Of a stretch of 7,127 nucleotides of DNA, positions 6,005 through 7,127 are shown piece after piece. The stretch comes from Oscillospiraceae bacterium (GTDB taxonomy: Bacteria > Bacillota > Clostridia > Oscillospirales > Oscillospiraceae): contig WQVW01000080.1 of the NCBI GenBank assembly GCA_009785655.1, positions 1-7,127 on the forward strand, in the 5' to 3' direction. Every line of letters begins with the position of its first letter. Within the stretch, counting starts at the first letter, position 1. The notes under the pieces are model-generated. The model saw only the letters and a list, made by a program, of their open reading frames with translations. It was not told the DNA's origin and did no database searches. Made by a program: the position numbers and the translations under genes.

Positions 6005-7127
6005 TGAACAGAGTTGTTGTGACCGGCATGGGTGCTATCACGCCGGTGGGAAACGATGTCAGATCAATGTGGGAAAACCTGATTGCCGGGCGTCATGGTA
6101 TCGATACGATAACGAAATTCGACTTAACAGGGTTTAAAGCGACGTTGGCGGCAGAAGTCAAGGGATTTGACCCGCTTGAATATTTAGAAAAAAGCGAGAC
6201 GCGCAGGCTGGATCTTTATTCACAATTCGTCATTGCGGCGGCGACGCAAGCCGTGCAGGACAGCGGCATTATGGGGAATGTTGACCCGATGCGGTTTTCG
6301 ACATGCATCGGTTCCGGTATCGGCGGAATCATCACGTTTGAAAACGAACATTCAAAGCTGATGAACGGTGGCGCGCGCAAAGTGTCGCCGCTGTTTATAC
6401 CGATGATGATAGCCAACCTGGCCGCCGGAAATGTGGCGATACGGTTTAACGCCAAAGGCTCATGCACCAGCATTGTGACGGCATGCGCGACCGGCGCGGA
6501 TGCGATTGGCTCTGCCTATAGGGCGATAAAACACGGGTATACCGATGCCGCCATTGCCGGTGGAAGTGAGGCGGCGATCACCCCGATGGGCGTTGCCGGA
6601 TTTATGAATATGACAGCACTGACCACATCGGATGACCCTGATGCGGCATCATTGCCGTTTGACCGGAGACGTGCCGGGTTTGTCATTGGCGAAGGCGCGG
6701 GCGCGCTGGTTCTGGAGGAATATGAACACGCCGTGCGCCGCGGGGCGAAGATTTATGCCGAGGTCAAAGGATACGGTGTGACGTGCGATGCGCACCATAT
6801 CACAGCCCCGAATCCAGATGGTGAGACAGCGGCGCAAGCCGTGCGCGATGCGTATATCGAAGCGGGAAGCCCGGAAGGGATTATATATATAAACGCCCAC
6901 GGGACAGGCACGCCGCTGAATGACGCGATGGAGACACGGGCAATTAAAGCGGCGTTTGGGAAAGATATTCAAAATGTACTCATCAGCTCCACAAAGTCGA
7001 TGACCGGACACATGCTGGGTGCGGCAGGCGCAGTGGAGTCGATTATCTCGATCCTGGCACTTAATGAAGGCATAATCCCGCCGACGGTGGGTTTACATGA
7101 TCCGGATCCTGAATGTGATCTGGACTA
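6004..7127 (+). CDS. fabF: 3-oxoacyl-ACP synthase II (FabF), 3' end outside window
   Basis: FabF elongates acyl-ACP with malonyl-ACP in each cycle after the first. The frame is open from ATG 6004 to the right edge, 374 complete codons; the family is about 410 residues, so roughly 35-40 are missing. The start reads MNRVVVTGMGAITPVG, as expected. The catalytic set is complete: C161 in TACATGADAIG, H299 in NAHGTGTPLND, K331 and H336 in STKSMTGHMLGAAG; GEGAGALVLEE is also present. The set with two active-site histidines separates it from FabH. GAGGTGA (5991-5997) lies 6 bases before the ATG. It follows fabG by 83 bases, the widest gap in the operon, with no terminator visible between, so co-transcription is likely. 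Confidence 0.96.
   Translation, partial: MNRVVVTGMGAITPVGNDVRSMWENLIAGRHGIDTITKFDLTGFKATLAAEVKGFDPLEYLEKSETRRLDLYSQFVIAAATQAVQDSGIMGNVDPMRFSTCIGSGIGGIITFENEHSKLMNGGARKVSPLFIPMMIANLAAGNVAIRFNAKGSCTSIVTACATGADAIGSAYRAIKHGYTDAAIAGGSEAAITPMGVAGFMNMTALTTSDDPDAASLPFDRRRAGFVIGEGAGALVLEEYEHAVRRGAKIYAEVKGYGVTCDAHHITAPNPDGETAAQAVRDAYIEAGSPEGIIYINAHGTGTPLNDAMETRAIKAAFGKDIQNVLISSTKSMTGHMLGAAGAVESIISILALNEGIIPPTVGLHDPDPECDLD

Overview
The window looks like ordinary chromosomal DNA from an anaerobic Firmicute, most likely a clostridial lineage. The gene order fabH-acpP-fabK-fabD-fabG-fabF is the classic Firmicutes type II fatty-acid synthase order. The enoyl-ACP reductase is FabK rather than FabI. Next to it is a tungsten-type aldehyde:ferredoxin oxidoreductase, a family typical of strict anaerobes. 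Base composition is close to balanced. Genus cannot be read from the sequence.

Layout: positions 1-1790 (minus strand) carry most of an aldehyde:ferredoxin oxidoreductase gene that runs off the left edge. Positions 1791-2090 are a 300-base divergent intergenic region holding a credible promoter in each direction. The rightward promoter is covered by a near-symmetrical dyad that could be an operator. From 2091 to the right edge is a tightly packed plus-strand operon: fabH, acpP, fabK, fabD (overlapping fabK by 13 bases), fabG (GTG start, overlapping fabD by 8 bases) and fabF (cut by the right edge). The only loose joints are about 50 bases before acpP and 83 bases before fabF. The latter holds an imperfect 30-base-period repeat and a possible 26-codon ORF whose stop overlaps the fabF start.

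Together the operon makes most of the fatty-acid elongation machine. FabD loads malonate onto the AcpP carrier, FabH starts chains from an acyl-CoA, FabF elongates, FabG reduces the 3-keto group, and FabK does the final reduction. The dehydratase (fabZ) and acetyl-CoA carboxylase (acc) genes, usual in this operon type, are not in view and would be expected to the right. All catalytic residues I could check are present in the six fab proteins.

I see no mobile elements, RNA genes, CRISPR arrays, clear terminators or defence genes, and no evidence for a wholly new system. The points most worth a second look are the divergent pairing of an aldehyde oxidoreductase with the fatty-acid operon, the dyad on the fab promoter, a motif shared by both promoters, and the repeat/mini-ORF before fabF.
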